Of a stretch of 64,000 bases of DNA, positions 1 to 10,231 are shown piece after piece; the stretch's first letter is position 1, and the number at the start of each line of letters is the position of its first letter. The stretch is from Arcobacter sp. (lineage in GTDB: Bacteria > Campylobacterota > Campylobacteria > Campylobacterales > Arcobacteraceae), in the NCBI GenBank assembly GCA_003252105.1, contig QKDL01000015.1:48214-112213 (forward strand), in the 5' to 3' direction. The translations under genes were made by a program, and so were the position numbers. The notes beneath the pieces were generated by a model. It made no database searches and was not told the DNA's origin. It was given only the letters and a program-made list of their open reading frames with translations.

Positions 1-150
1 AACTGGATTATCAAATTCACTTACTACTGTTGCTAACACAACAGCATTTCCTAATTTTGCTAAAACTGAACCATTTGATTGTTTAGCTACTTTTTCAAAC
101 TCAAAAATCTCTTGTTTCCCATTTAATTCAAATTCACATACAGTTGACAT
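1..150 (-). CDS. pnp: Polynucleotide phosphorylase, N-terminal part (gene runs off the left edge)
   Basis: Not in the ORF track. Reverse complement from ATG at 150 reads MSTVCEFELNGKQEIFEFEKVAKQSNGSVLAKLGNAVVLATVVSEFDNPV, the typical PNPase N-terminus; neighbours lptD/purD fit. Confidence 0.85.
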   Translation of the reverse strand, partial: MSTVCEFELNGKQEIFEFEKVAKQSNGSVLAKLGNAVVLATVVSEFDNPV

Positions 151-155
151 ATAAT

Positions 156-803
156 TTATCCTTTATCTTTTCTAATTTCTTCATAAGTTATCTCTTCCAA
201 TTCATCATAATAAAACTCTATATCAATAAAATGATCTAAATTTTTTACAAAATATAAATCATCAGCAATAGACTCTATAGTATTTATACTAGCCGTTGGT
301 AAAATTGGAACAGCAACAGATACTGATTTTGCACCTAAGTTAATTGCAGTTTTTATACAAGCCATCATAGTAAGGCTTGTATTTAATCCCTCATCAATTA
401 ATAATACATTTTTATTTTTAAAACTTTCTAATCTCTTTCCTCTTCTAAATTTATTAACACAATTTGATAAATCATTTTCAAAAATATATCTAGATCTTGA
501 AAAAACAAAATCTAAATTTATACTAAATGCTTTAACTAATTCTTCATGTATCACTACTTCTTCTGTTTCTGTCACAATAGCAACTTCACACTCCTCATTA
601 TTAGGAGCGTAAATTTTCCTTGAAAACATCACATCAAGTTTTGCATTTAATTCAGCAGCAATAATTTTTGCAATAGGATAACCACCATATGAAGTAGATA
701 TTACAGTCCACTCTTCAAGTTTCATTTTATTTATTGGTAAAATATCTATAAGTCTATATGCCGCTACATCTCTGTTTTTAAAATAGATTTTATCAGGACT
801 CAT
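156..803 (-). CDS. Phosphoribosyltransferase-domain protein
   Basis: PRPP-loop-like motif VLLIDEGLNTSLTMMACI; position between pnp and lptD. Confidence 0.75.
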   Translation of the reverse strand: MSPDKIYFKNRDVAAYRLIDILPINKMKLEEWTVISTSYGGYPIAKIIAAELNAKLDVMFSRKIYAPNNEECEVAIVTETEEVVIHEELVKAFSINLDFVFSRSRYIFENDLSNCVNKFRRGKRLESFKNKNVLLIDEGLNTSLTMMACIKTAINLGAKSVSVAVPILPTASINTIESIADDLYFVKNLDHFIDIEFYYDELEEITYEEIRKDKG

Positions 804-805
804 AA

Positions 806-2893
806 TTAATCTCTTTTTAATTCATACTCTTGTTTAATTCCACCAATTGGAATTAACATAAGTTCAACATAAACAATATCTTGTTTAATAGGTGTTTGAT
901 TTGTTGTTGAAGCAGCAGTAATCTCTTTTTCAAATTTTATATCTAAGTTCCAACATTTATCATTGATATCAAAACTAAAAGATTGCTTATTTCTAATACC
1001 ATCTTCTAAATTATAATTTGTATAATAACCAAATGAATATCTATCTGATATTTTATATTTAGCATCTATACTATAAGAGTGTAAATCTTCTTTATTAGAA
1101 TTTGGTGTATCTTGCGATATATAGTGTGTTAAATTTAAATTATATTTATTATATTTAAAAGAGAAATTTGATGAACTTTCAATAAATTTTTTATCTGGAT
1201 GGTTATATGTTAGCCTATTTTGGACATTACCCCAAATATAGTTATAGTCAATTAAGTTTGTTAAATTTTCTAATTGAGAATTATTAAATTTATCATAAAG
1301 TATTGATTGAGTAATTTTATGTTTTAATATTCTTTGTTTTGTTTTTCTATCAAAAAAAGATTGATTTAATGCTAGCTCAATGTTATTTACATTTTTATTA
1401 GTTAAGCTAAAAGGACTTAGTTCTATATTTTCATTCGTTAAAGGATATAAGTCTCCATCTTTTCTAATCTCGTTGTATGAATTATAATTTGCAGATAAAC
1501 TCATAGTGTGAATATAGTTTTCATAAGGTTTTATTAAATCACTATTCAAGCCTAAAGTAGTTCTTTCCTCAATATATTCTCCATCTTCATAAGAGATTAT
1601 TGAATGGGCATAATCAAATTTATTTATTGATATCTCATGTTCTAATATTAAATTTAGATAATCATCAAAAAAAGAATGAGAATAAGATAATGGTATACTT
1701 ACCTCATATTGATTAGCCTTTATACCATCTGATCTATAATGGTTTGTGTATTTAATATCTGCTGAATACAAAAGTTTATCAAATAAAATAGGAGTATTAT
1801 ATTTATGTGCTTGGAATTTTGGTAATTCTTGTAATGTTTTAGAATTGGAATCATTTTGAGTATCTATATAATATCTAAAATAACTTCCTAAGTAGTAGTT
1901 TGGTGTATTGTAAAAGTAGTTTATTTTAGATTCAATATATCTTTCATTTGAACTACTATAATCTTTATCTTCTAAGGTTTTATATTCTATATCATTTAAA
2001 TAGTTTAAAGATAAATAAATTCCATCTTTAGCATCATTGAATTTTGTAAATAGATTTGCTTTTTCATATTCAACTTCTAAACCATAGTGCTCTTTATTTC
2101 TTAAATTATTCTCTTTTTGGAAATTACTTTTCTCTTTAAAATAACCAGTACCAACTTTTAACATAGAATCTATAGAATCAGCATATCTATAATATGCATA
2201 CATACCTGAACCTCTTAACGTTCTTAACTGAGGTATAACTTCAAAATCATAGTTTTGAGCAGGAGCAATAAAAATTGGTTGAGAAAAAGATAAACCTTCT
2301 GTTTTAGAATAACCAAATGTTGGTATTAATAAACCAGTTCTTCTAGTTTTGTCAGTTGAAAAACCTAAATAAGGAGTATATAAAACAGGAACATTTTTTA
2401 TATATAATTTAGTATTGTATGCATTCAGCCATTTATCTTCTGTATCATATTCAATATCAGAAGAGCTAATACTCCATGCAGGATCAATACAATCACAACT
2501 AGATAATATAGTATCATTTAGTGTGATAATCTCATTTTCTTTTTTAGAATCTTTTGAGTTTATCCAAATTGAGCTATTATGATCATATAAAAGATTAGGT
2601 TTTTGGTATGAATTATGGTTGTTTACATCTAAAAAAGTATATTCACTGTTTACTTGAACTTGATTATCTCTTAGTACTATTACATCACCAAATAGCTCAA
2701 ATGTACCTTTGTCTTTATCATAGATGGCTTTTTGAGCAGTAATATAATAAGTAGGAGATATTATTATCACATTTCCATTTGCAACCAATAAATTGTTTTT
2801 TGTATTAACATTATTAGCGAATACTTGAAATTTTTCAACTTCTGCATATAAAGAGATTAAGAAAAGTGTTAATAAAAATATTATCCTAAGCAT
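806..2893 (-). CDS. lptD: LPS assembly outer-membrane protein LptD
   Basis: Signal peptide, N-terminal OstA-like domain (VFANNVNTKNNLLVANGNVIIISPTYYITAQKAIYDKDKG), paired cysteines SSCDCID, long beta-strand-rich C-terminus. Confidence 0.9.
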   Translation of the reverse strand: MLRIIFLLTLFLISLYAEVEKFQVFANNVNTKNNLLVANGNVIIISPTYYITAQKAIYDKDKGTFELFGDVIVLRDNQVQVNSEYTFLDVNNHNSYQKPNLLYDHNSSIWINSKDSKKENEIITLNDTILSSCDCIDPAWSISSSDIEYDTEDKWLNAYNTKLYIKNVPVLYTPYLGFSTDKTRRTGLLIPTFGYSKTEGLSFSQPIFIAPAQNYDFEVIPQLRTLRGSGMYAYYRYADSIDSMLKVGTGYFKEKSNFQKENNLRNKEHYGLEVEYEKANLFTKFNDAKDGIYLSLNYLNDIEYKTLEDKDYSSSNERYIESKINYFYNTPNYYLGSYFRYYIDTQNDSNSKTLQELPKFQAHKYNTPILFDKLLYSADIKYTNHYRSDGIKANQYEVSIPLSYSHSFFDDYLNLILEHEISINKFDYAHSIISYEDGEYIEERTTLGLNSDLIKPYENYIHTMSLSANYNSYNEIRKDGDLYPLTNENIELSPFSLTNKNVNNIELALNQSFFDRKTKQRILKHKITQSILYDKFNNSQLENLTNLIDYNYIWGNVQNRLTYNHPDKKFIESSSNFSFKYNKYNLNLTHYISQDTPNSNKEDLHSYSIDAKYKISDRYSFGYYTNYNLEDGIRNKQSFSFDINDKCWNLDIKFEKEITAASTTNQTPIKQDIVYVELMLIPIGGIKQEYELKRD

Positions 2894-3317
2894 TTACTAC
2901 CAATGTCCTACCTAATTTATCGTGAAACGTTTGTCTTGATTCTGTAAAGAATGCAAAAATAAACCCCATATAGAAAAACATTTCACTTAATATTCTAAGA
3001 ACTGACCTTGTCATTGCAGTAAAAATAGATACTCTACCAAAATGATAATAATCAATAACTCTTATTTTTGTAATTATTTTCCCTATCGTTGCTCCATAAT
3101 ACCAAACAAAAAAGGTTTGATAAGCAAATTTTAGTAATAAAATTTGTAAAACAAACTCATTCATTACAGTTAAAATAGTAATTACATCATTACCATTTTG
3201 AGCTATTATCTCCCAGTACATTGCAATAACTATAAATGTAATTAAAAAATCATCAATAATAAATGCAAAGGTTCTAGAACGAATTGATGCTAACTCTAAA
3301 TTTTCAGTATTGTTCAT
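2886..3317 (-). CDS. RDD family membrane protein
   Basis: RSRTFAFIIDDFLI...GATIGKIITKIRVID...FHDKLGRTLVV, RDD-family pattern; overlaps lptD start by 8 nt. Confidence 0.85.
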   Translation of the reverse strand: MNNTENLELASIRSRTFAFIIDDFLITFIVIAMYWEIIAQNGNDVITILTVMNEFVLQILLLKFAYQTFFVWYYGATIGKIITKIRVIDYYHFGRVSIFTAMTRSVLRILSEMFFYMGFIFAFFTESRQTFHDKLGRTLVVNA

Positions 3318-3333
3318 ATTTAAATTTGGCTTT

Positions 3334-4602
3334 TTATTTTAAAGCTTGATATGCAATATCTGTTCGGCATTTTTTGCCAGCAAAATGAACTTGACCACAA
3401 AGAGCATAAGCTCTATCTCTTGCTTGTTTAATTGTTGAACCAAAACCAACACAAACTAATACTCTACCACCTGTTGCAAGCAGTTTATCATCTTCTTTAT
3501 CCACACCTGCATATGAGATATGAGTATTGTTTAAGATATCTTCATCAACAATATTATCAACAATGATTTCAGCAGGTTCACTTGAACCATATGGATAGTT
3601 AGCACTAGCCATAACAACTCCAACACCAAATTCATTTTTGATTTTGATATCTAATTTATCAAGTTGTTTTGTTGCACCTTTATAAAATAGTTCTGAAACA
3701 GGTGTTTCAAGTAGAGGCATGATGATTTCACACTCTGGATCACCAAATCTTACATTGTATTCCAAAATAATTGGTTCACCTTTTACTACCATAACACCAA
3801 TAAAAAGTACACCTTCAAAAGGAGCACCCTCTTGTTGCATCCCTTTTAAAGTTGGTTTTATAACTCTCTCTTCAACTTTTTTGTAAATATCATCATTTAC
3901 AAGTGGAGTTGGAGCATATGCACCCATACCCCCAGTATTTGGTCCTGTATCACCATCCCCTACTCTTTTATGGTCTTGTGCTGCTGGTAAAACTTTGTAG
4001 TTTTCTCCATCACAAATAGCAAAGATTGATAGTTCATATCCATCAAGGTATTCTTCTACTACAATTGAAGTTCCGGCATCTCCAAAAGATTCTCCTGATA
4101 ACATATCAGAAGCAGCTTTTTTTGCTTCATCTTTTGTTTGTGCAATAATTACACCTTTTCCTGCACAAAGACCATCTGCTTTTACTACAATTGGTTCATT
4201 CATTGTATCTATGAAGTTATGTGCTTCTTTTTCACTTGTAGTCTCTATAAACGCTGCTGTTGGTATGTTATATTTTTTAAGAATATTTTTCATATATACT
4301 TTAGAACCTTCAAGTTGTGCTGCAGCTTGACTTGGACCAAAGATTGTTAAATCATGTTTTTTAAATATATCAACAACACCATCTACTAAAGGTGCTTCAG
4401 GACCTACTATTGTTAATTCAATACTATTATCTTTTGTCCATAAAGCCAACTCTTCGTAATCTTTTATATTTATATTAGTACCTAAATTTGAAGTTGCGCC
4501 GTTTCCTGGCATAAAAAATAAGTTATGTTGTTGTTCCTCTTTAGATATAGCTAATCCTATAGAGTACTCTCTACCACCACTACCAAGTATCAAAATGTTC
4601 AC
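3334..4602 (-). CDS. purD: Phosphoribosylamine-glycine ligase
   Basis: MNILILGSGGREYSIG... ATP-grasp motifs VKADGLCAGKGV, GDGDTGPNTGGMGAYAP. Confidence 0.97.
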   Translation of the reverse strand: MNILILGSGGREYSIGLAISKEEQQHNLFFMPGNGATSNLGTNINIKDYEELALWTKDNSIELTIVGPEAPLVDGVVDIFKKHDLTIFGPSQAAAQLEGSKVYMKNILKKYNIPTAAFIETTSEKEAHNFIDTMNEPIVVKADGLCAGKGVIIAQTKDEAKKAASDMLSGESFGDAGTSIVVEEYLDGYELSIFAICDGENYKVLPAAQDHKRVGDGDTGPNTGGMGAYAPTPLVNDDIYKKVEERVIKPTLKGMQQEGAPFEGVLFIGVMVVKGEPIILEYNVRFGDPECEIIMPLLETPVSELFYKGATKQLDKLDIKIKNEFGVGVVMASANYPYGSSEPAEIIVDNIVDEDILNNTHISYAGVDKEDDKLLATGGRVLVCVGFGSTIKQARDRAYALCGQVHFAGKKCRTDIAYQALK

Positions 4603-4621
4603 TAGATTTCCTTAAAATGAG

Positions 4622-4800
4622 TAATAAAAATAAAATCCAAGTAGTCGTTAACCATCAAAATGGCCCACAAAAGCCAACGTTAGCAAGTAAGAATTACATT
4701 TTAGGAGCTAAAACGTAATGAAAAGCTACACACCGTGTAATTACACACTCGCAAAAAAATAGTAACGGACCTTCAACAATGGAAATCCCGCACTACTCAG
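4622..4800 (-). ncRNA. ssrS: Candidate 6S RNA (SsrS-like) between hemD and purD
   Basis: Intergenic region on the minus strand folds by eye into a long rod: closing pairs AGTAGT...ACTACT, then CCAT/ATGG, GGTCC/GGGCC, CGTTA/TAACG, with an inner hairpin GTGTAATTACAC; AT-rich upstream with TATTATAT, U-rich tail (GGATTTTATTTTTATT). Location near purD agrees with my recollection for Campylobacterota 6S RNA. Ends approximate. Confidence 0.6.
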
Positions 4801-4837
4801 ATATAATAATTTTATCTAATAATGATTAAATTATACA

Positions 4838-5476
4838 TTAAATATACAACTGTTTAGCTAGATTTATGCACTCTTGTATATTTACTTCAGTAGAGATTTT
4901 ATAATCTATATTTTGTGGTAAGTGGTTTGCTGTAGTTTTTCCTATAACTACAGCTTTAAAACTCTCATCCCAATCATATTGATTAAAAAAACATTTTATT
5001 GCAGATGGAGAGGTAAATATAATAATTGAGTTTTTTTCAAGTTTTGTATTTAGATTATCATTACATATAGTTTCATATACTATATTCTCTTCAATATCTA
5101 TATTTGCACTTTTTAAAATCTCAACTAAATTTGAAACAACTTTTTTAGCTCTTAAGTAAAGAGCTTTTTTATTTTTTAATAATGGAATTAATTTTGATGC
5201 AAATTCATCTCCATTTGAAGATTTTGAATCAAATTGATTAATTCCACCTAGTTGTTCTACAATATTAGAGGTTTTTGTAGCTATTGAATAAGATGGAATT
5301 TTTTTCCAGTTTTTATTAAAATTATCTATAGAATAGATTGCATTTTTTGAAGTAAATAAAAGTGCATCATATTTTGATAAATCAATATTAGCATTGATAT
5401 ATTTTATTTTAAAAACTTCTAAGTTCTCTACATCTTTATATTTTTGGTTACTAAGTAGGTATATTTTATTCTTCAT
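4838..5476 (-). CDS. hemD: Uroporphyrinogen-III synthase
   Basis: YDALLFTSKNAIYSID...IIFTSPSAIKCFF...KAVVIGKTTANHLPQ. Start moved from 5509 to internal ATG at 5476 (MKNKIYLLSNQ), which follows the sulP stop and has AAAGAGTAAA upstream. Confidence 0.82.
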   Translation of the reverse strand: MKNKIYLLSNQKYKDVENLEVFKIKYINANIDLSKYDALLFTSKNAIYSIDNFNKNWKKIPSYSIATKTSNIVEQLGGINQFDSKSSNGDEFASKLIPLLKNKKALYLRAKKVVSNLVEILKSANIDIEENIVYETICNDNLNTKLEKNSIIIFTSPSAIKCFFNQYDWDESFKAVVIGKTTANHLPQNIDYKISTEVNIQECINLAKQLYI

Positions 5477-5477
5477 T

Positions 5478-7064
5478 TTACTCTTTATATTCATTTTTTT
5501 GTATTGCATTTACAGCAGAATCTATGTTATTAAATATTAAAGTATTACTAAATACTTTGTTTGTATCAATTTTTAAAACTTTTCTTCTATATGAATGTCT
5601 AAGTAATAATATCACTTTTATTTGTTTTTCATCAAGTTTTTGAATTATCTCTTCAATCATAAATATTGCGGATAAATCCATCATAGATACATTTAAACAA
5701 TTTAAAATAACATATTTTGTATCAGGTTTTATTTTATCAATTTTTCTATCTAAAATAGAAGCTGTACCAAAAAATAAAGAACCATCTATTTTTAAGATTT
5801 TTATATCTTTATTTTCAACATCAATATCAAAACTTACTTTATTTTTTGCATGGCTTGTAATCATTCTAGTTCTTTTTGATATTTTATAAATTGCTAAAAT
5901 AGAAGCAAATGTTATTCCGGCTCCTACTGCCATGATTAAATCAACAAAAACTGTTAAAAGAAATACAGTTATCATAATTAATAAATCTTGTTTTGTAACC
6001 TTGTTGATAATTTTTAAAAATTTATAATCTAAAATATCAAAACCAACTTTTATAAGTATTCCAGAAAGAACTGCAAGTGGAATTTTAGAAGCTAAAGGAG
6101 CAAGGAATAAAACTATAATTAAAAGTGTCAAAGCATGAACCATCCCTGATATTCTAGTTGTTCCTCCACTTTTAATATTTATTACTGTTCTCATTGTTGC
6201 TCCAGCTCCTGGAATTGCACCAAACAATGAACAAATAGAATTACCAATTCCTTGAGCTACAAGTTCTTGATTAGGTTTATGTTTAGTTTTTGTCATTGAA
6301 TCAGCTACAACTGATGTAAGAAGTGTATCTATTGCACCAAGTAATGCTAAAGTAATAGCAAGTGTAATAATAGTATCTAATTTTAGTAAGTCTATAGTTG
6401 TAGGTATATGAATAGTAGGCAAGCCCATAGGGATTTCACCTATAGTTTGAATAGAATACTCCATATAAATTGTTAAATAAGTGATTAAAACCAATGCAAT
6501 AAGTGCAGAAGGTATATATTTAGTTATAGATTTAGGGGTTAAAAACATAATTGCTAAAGTAATAGATGCGATAATCAAAGATTGAAAGTTTGCCATCTTT
6601 AAACTATTTGGTAACTCAACTAATGTTTGAATGACAGAACCATATGAATCTACACCTATAAAAGGATTTATTTGTAGAACAATTATGATTATTCCTATTC
6701 CACTCATAAATCCAGAAATTACTGGATAAGGAATATACTTTACCCATTTACCAATTTTTACAATACCAAGAGAAATTTGGATTATTCCAGCTAGAAATAT
6801 AACTAAAACAACAGATTCAAAATCATTAGGAAATGTTGCAATTGCAGTGGCAGTTACAACTGTCATAGGTCCAGTTGGACCAGATATTTGAGTTGATGTA
6901 CCACCAAAAAGTGAAGCAAAAAAACCTAAAATGATTGCTCCATATAAACCTGCCATAGCTCCAGCTCCACTTGCAACACCAAAAGCTAAAGCTAAAGGTA
7001 AAGCAACTACAGCTGCAGTTATACCACCAAATACGTCATTTTTGACACTATTAAGATTAAACAA
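5478..7064 (-). CDS. SulP family anion transporter with STAS domain
   Basis: FGGITAAVVALPLALAFGVASG..., SGPTGPMTVV, C-terminal STAS-like region. Confidence 0.92.
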   Translation of the reverse strand: MFNLNSVKNDVFGGITAAVVALPLALAFGVASGAGAMAGLYGAIILGFFASLFGGTSTQISGPTGPMTVVTATAIATFPNDFESVVLVIFLAGIIQISLGIVKIGKWVKYIPYPVISGFMSGIGIIIIVLQINPFIGVDSYGSVIQTLVELPNSLKMANFQSLIIASITLAIMFLTPKSITKYIPSALIALVLITYLTIYMEYSIQTIGEIPMGLPTIHIPTTIDLLKLDTIITLAITLALLGAIDTLLTSVVADSMTKTKHKPNQELVAQGIGNSICSLFGAIPGAGATMRTVINIKSGGTTRISGMVHALTLLIIVLFLAPLASKIPLAVLSGILIKVGFDILDYKFLKIINKVTKQDLLIMITVFLLTVFVDLIMAVGAGITFASILAIYKISKRTRMITSHAKNKVSFDIDVENKDIKILKIDGSLFFGTASILDRKIDKIKPDTKYVILNCLNVSMMDLSAIFMIEEIIQKLDEKQIKVILLLRHSYRRKVLKIDTNKVFSNTLIFNNIDSAVNAIQKNEYKE

Positions 7065-7085
7065 AGAGGCTCCTTTATATAAAGG

Positions 7086-8522
7086 TTAAAACTCTACTAA
7101 TTCGTCGTCCTGTTCATCAGCTCTCTCATTCTTACCCCTTGCTAGGATATGAATAGGAGTTCCTTCAAAGTTGATGTTATCTCTTAAATAATTTATTAAA
7201 TATCTTTTATATGAAAAGTGTAATAATTTTGGTTTATTCATAATAAGTGCAATTCTTGGAGGTTTTATCTCAAATTGTGTTGTATAATATATTCTTAAAT
7301 AAGCTCCATTTGGACTTGGAAGTGCATGTCTTATTGTTGCTTCTTCAACTATTTTATTTAAAACAGATGTAGAAATTCTTTGTGCATAGTTTTCATAGAT
7401 TTCAATTATTTTATCTTTAAGTCTATCTATACTTCTACCTGTTTTTGCAGAAACTGCGATAATTGGAGCAAAATATAAAAATTTGAATTTTCTTCTTACT
7501 TTTTTCTCCATATCTTTAAAAGTTTCCATATTTTCATCCCATTTATTTAAAACAATAATTGTTCCAAGGGCGTATTCATCAACTAGTCCTGCAATTTTTT
7601 CATCTAAATCAACTAGTTCTGATGAGGCATCTAACACAAGTAAAGCTAAATTTGCTTTTTCTAACATCTGTTTTGTTCTATTTAAAGCAAATTTTTCAAT
7701 ACCTTCAATTTTTCCTCTTCTTCTAAGACCTGCTGTATCAACAAAAGTGATATTTTTGTCTTTATATTCAAAGGATTCATCAACTGGATCAATTGTAGTT
7801 CCTGCGATTGGAGATACTACTGATCTTTCTTCTCCAACTAAAGCATTTAGAATTGAAGATTTACCAACATTTACCCTTCCAATGATAGCAACTTTAATCT
7901 CTCCATCATCTTCTACAGCTTGTTCATTTATATCTTCAATAGGAGATAAAAAATCTTCCAAATAGTCATCATCATCTTCAATTACTTCATATTGAGCATC
8001 TTCATTTTCTCTTGGAGGAAGAATAGCTGCAATTGCCTCAAGTAACGGCTTTGTTCCTCTATTATGAGAAACTGATATACCAAATAAATTTTCTTCATCT
8101 ATACCAAATTCATAAAATGACCAAAGTCTACTCTCTTTTTCTTTATCGTTATCAATTTTGTTAACAACTAAGAATAGCTTTTTACCCAAATCTTGAAGCT
8201 CATAAAATAGTTCTTTATCTTTTTCATCTGGTAGTTTTTTACCATCTACCATAAAAAGTATTATATCAGCCTCTTTTGCACACTCTACGGCTTTTCTTTT
8301 TACATTTGAAAATATTGCATCATTTGTTTCATCAATACCACCAGTATCAAGCATAATTGCATCTCTATCTAGTATTTCAACTTGGTGTTTTCTAATATCT
8401 CTTGTAGTTCCCGCTTGTTCAGAAACAATTGCAATTCTTTGTTTTGCAATTCTATTAAATAGTGATGATTTTCCTACGTTTGGTTGTCCAATAAGAGCGA
8501 TTTTTTTTAGTGAGTTATCCAT
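7086..8522 (-). CDS. der: Ribosome biogenesis GTPase Der (EngA)
   Basis: Two GTPase domains: GQPNVGKSSLFNR and GRVNVGKSSILNA; NKID and NKWD; C-terminal KH-like domain. Confidence 0.97.
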   Translation of the reverse strand: MDNSLKKIALIGQPNVGKSSLFNRIAKQRIAIVSEQAGTTRDIRKHQVEILDRDAIMLDTGGIDETNDAIFSNVKRKAVECAKEADIILFMVDGKKLPDEKDKELFYELQDLGKKLFLVVNKIDNDKEKESRLWSFYEFGIDEENLFGISVSHNRGTKPLLEAIAAILPPRENEDAQYEVIEDDDDYLEDFLSPIEDINEQAVEDDGEIKVAIIGRVNVGKSSILNALVGEERSVVSPIAGTTIDPVDESFEYKDKNITFVDTAGLRRRGKIEGIEKFALNRTKQMLEKANLALLVLDASSELVDLDEKIAGLVDEYALGTIIVLNKWDENMETFKDMEKKVRRKFKFLYFAPIIAVSAKTGRSIDRLKDKIIEIYENYAQRISTSVLNKIVEEATIRHALPSPNGAYLRIYYTTQFEIKPPRIALIMNKPKLLHFSYKRYLINYLRDNINFEGTPIHILARGKNERADEQDDELVEF

Positions 8523-8545
8523 TAAACTTGTATTCCTTTTAAATT

Positions 8546-8588
8546 AAAAAAAGGTATTAGCAAATATTTTGCTAATACCTTTAAAAAA
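8546..8588 (-). terminator. Rho-independent terminator downstream of hpf
   Basis: Perfect 15-bp inverted repeat AAAGGTATTAGCAAA-TAT-TTTGCTAATACCTTT (8550-8582), followed on the minus strand by TTTTTAATTT. Confidence 0.85.
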
Positions 8589-8601
8589 TATATTGTATAT
8601 T

Positions 8602-9144
8602 TTAGTAAAGACCAAATTTACCCTCTTGGCTAGATTTGTATAATACTCTCATATTATCATCTTTATCATAGAATACTTTAAATGTAGCATCTGAAGCTTT
8701 TAATTCTTCTAACGCTTCTTCGATATCTATTGGTTTATAAGAAGATAATTTTACAGGAAAAATCTCAGACTCAAGTTTTTCTAATTCGTTAGCAATTTTA
8801 TCTTCAATTTCAGAAGCTTCAACTTCAGTAAGCTTAGTAGCTTTGTGTCCAGTGATTTTATCATGGTGTCTTCTTAATACTTTTGAAACTCTATCAACAG
8901 CGATGTCGATTGCAGCATATAAATCTTTATCTTTTTGTTTTACAACAACAGTATCTAAATGTGCAATATTTAAAGTGAATTCAAAAGTAAATGCTTTTCT
9001 TCCATTTTTTTCTTCTTGAGAAATAATTGCGTTTACAGATATAATATCTAAATTATATTTTTTGAAAATTTCAATTGAACTATTAACATAATCTTTAATA
9101 GGTTCAGTTAATTCTATGTGTCTTCCTACAATACTTGTATTCAT
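8602..9144 (-). CDS. hpf: Ribosome hibernation promoting factor, long form
   Basis: MNTSIVGRHIELTEPIKDYVNSSIE... N-terminal S30AE domain plus C-terminal domain ending FKVFYDKDDNMRVLYKSSQEGKFGLY. Confidence 0.9.
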   Translation of the reverse strand: MNTSIVGRHIELTEPIKDYVNSSIEIFKKYNLDIISVNAIISQEEKNGRKAFTFEFTLNIAHLDTVVVKQKDKDLYAAIDIAVDRVSKVLRRHHDKITGHKATKLTEVEASEIEDKIANELEKLESEIFPVKLSSYKPIDIEEALEELKASDATFKVFYDKDDNMRVLYKSSQEGKFGLY

Positions 9145-9248
9145 AACATACTCCTTTTGCTTAATAATAATTATATTTTAACATAAATAAAATAAAAGTA
9201 TGGGTAATTGATTATGATATAAAGAAAGAAGAATAAAAAATATGTTTT

Positions 9249-9275
9249 TTCAGTTATGCTTTATGCATAACTGAA
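9249..9275 (-). terminator. Hairpin overlapping the stop of the EF-hand gene (possible terminator)
   Basis: Inverted repeat TTCAGTTATGC-TTTAT-GCATAACTGAA (11-bp stem); U-tract is not immediately adjacent on the minus strand. Confidence 0.4.
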
Positions 9276-10172
9276 TGTAGAAGTTGACTTATTTGATAAG
9301 TTATTTACATAAGTATTAAGTTCAGAGTTATTACTTTGAGAATTCATCATTTTCATAATATTTGAGAAATTACTCAAATCAATATTCTCTTCATTACCTT
9401 CTGAATTATATTTAATTGCATCAAGTAACATTTTAACACCATTTGCTAAATCATTATTTGTTGTAGTTGTTTGTGAACTTGTTGTAGTATCATCTTGTGT
9501 TTGAATACCATATGCAGCTTCTAACTCTTCTTGTGAAACTACGCCATCTTCATTTGTATCTAATGCTGAATATGTTTCATCATCTTCACTTTCACTACTT
9601 CCTCCAGCTGACATTCCACCTCCTCCAGCTGGTGGCGGTGGTGGAGCCATTTGAGTTTCAGTTGAGCTAGATGCAACTTCATCAATTGCACTTGAAAGTT
9701 CATCTTCTGTTATTGAACCATCACCATTTGCATCTAAAGCTGAAAATTCATTTTCACTTAATATAGATACCTCTTCAGCACTTAATAATGAATCTCCATC
9801 TGTATCATAAGCTGACATTAATTGTGATGCAAAATCACTACTTGCACCATTTAAATCCCCTTTTTGACCTGGAGGTGGTGGCATTTGTAATCCAAGTTCT
9901 GATAATAAAGAACCAAACTCTTGTGCAGAAGGCATAGAGTCTCCAAATTCATTTAGCTTACTATCTATTGCATTTGCAATCTCATTTTGAGTAACTAGTG
10001 AATCACTATCACTATCTAAACTACTAAATAAATCTTCACTTATTCCTAATTCATCTATACTTAAAGATGAATCACCATTTTTATCACTTTGTGAGATAAT
10101 ATCTCTTGAAATATTGTTTGTAGGTGGAGTCATCATAACTGACATCATACTACTTGTTCCTATAGTGTTCAT
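9261..10172 (-). CDS. EF-hand calcium-binding domain protein
   Basis: Five EF-hand-like loops: DKNGDSSLSIDE, DSDSDSLVTQNE, DTDGDSLLSAEE, DANGDGSITEDE, DTNEDGVVSQEE. Start placed at MNTIGTSS (10172), preceded by AAGGAGGATTCC. Confidence 0.88.
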   Translation of the reverse strand: MNTIGTSSMMSVMMTPPTNNISRDIISQSDKNGDSSLSIDELGISEDLFSSLDSDSDSLVTQNEIANAIDSKLNEFGDSMPSAQEFGSLLSELGLQMPPPPGQKGDLNGASSDFASQLMSAYDTDGDSLLSAEEVSILSENEFSALDANGDGSITEDELSSAIDEVASSSTETQMAPPPPPAGGGGMSAGGSSESEDDETYSALDTNEDGVVSQEELEAAYGIQTQDDTTTSSQTTTTNNDLANGVKMLLDAIKYNSEGNEENIDLSNFSNIMKMMNSQSNNSELNTYVNNLSNKSTSTFSYA

Positions 10173-10231
10173 GGAATCCTCCTTCATCTTCAATAATTAT
10201 ACAATTTGTAAGTAAATAGAAAGTAACAAAA

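Noticed and set aside
4138-4350. ORF on + strand inside purD
   Set aside because: Antisense shadow ORF; Cys/Phe-rich, low-plausibility protein fully within a confidently identified gene.
5478-7064. SulP transporters as dedicated sulfate exporters for Sox
   Set aside because: Both SulP genes are far from the sox cluster and SulP substrates vary; no sequence support for a link.
7483-7965. 160-aa ORF on + strand inside der
   Set aside because: Ser/Phe-rich antisense shadow of the Der coding sequence; no start context or family features.
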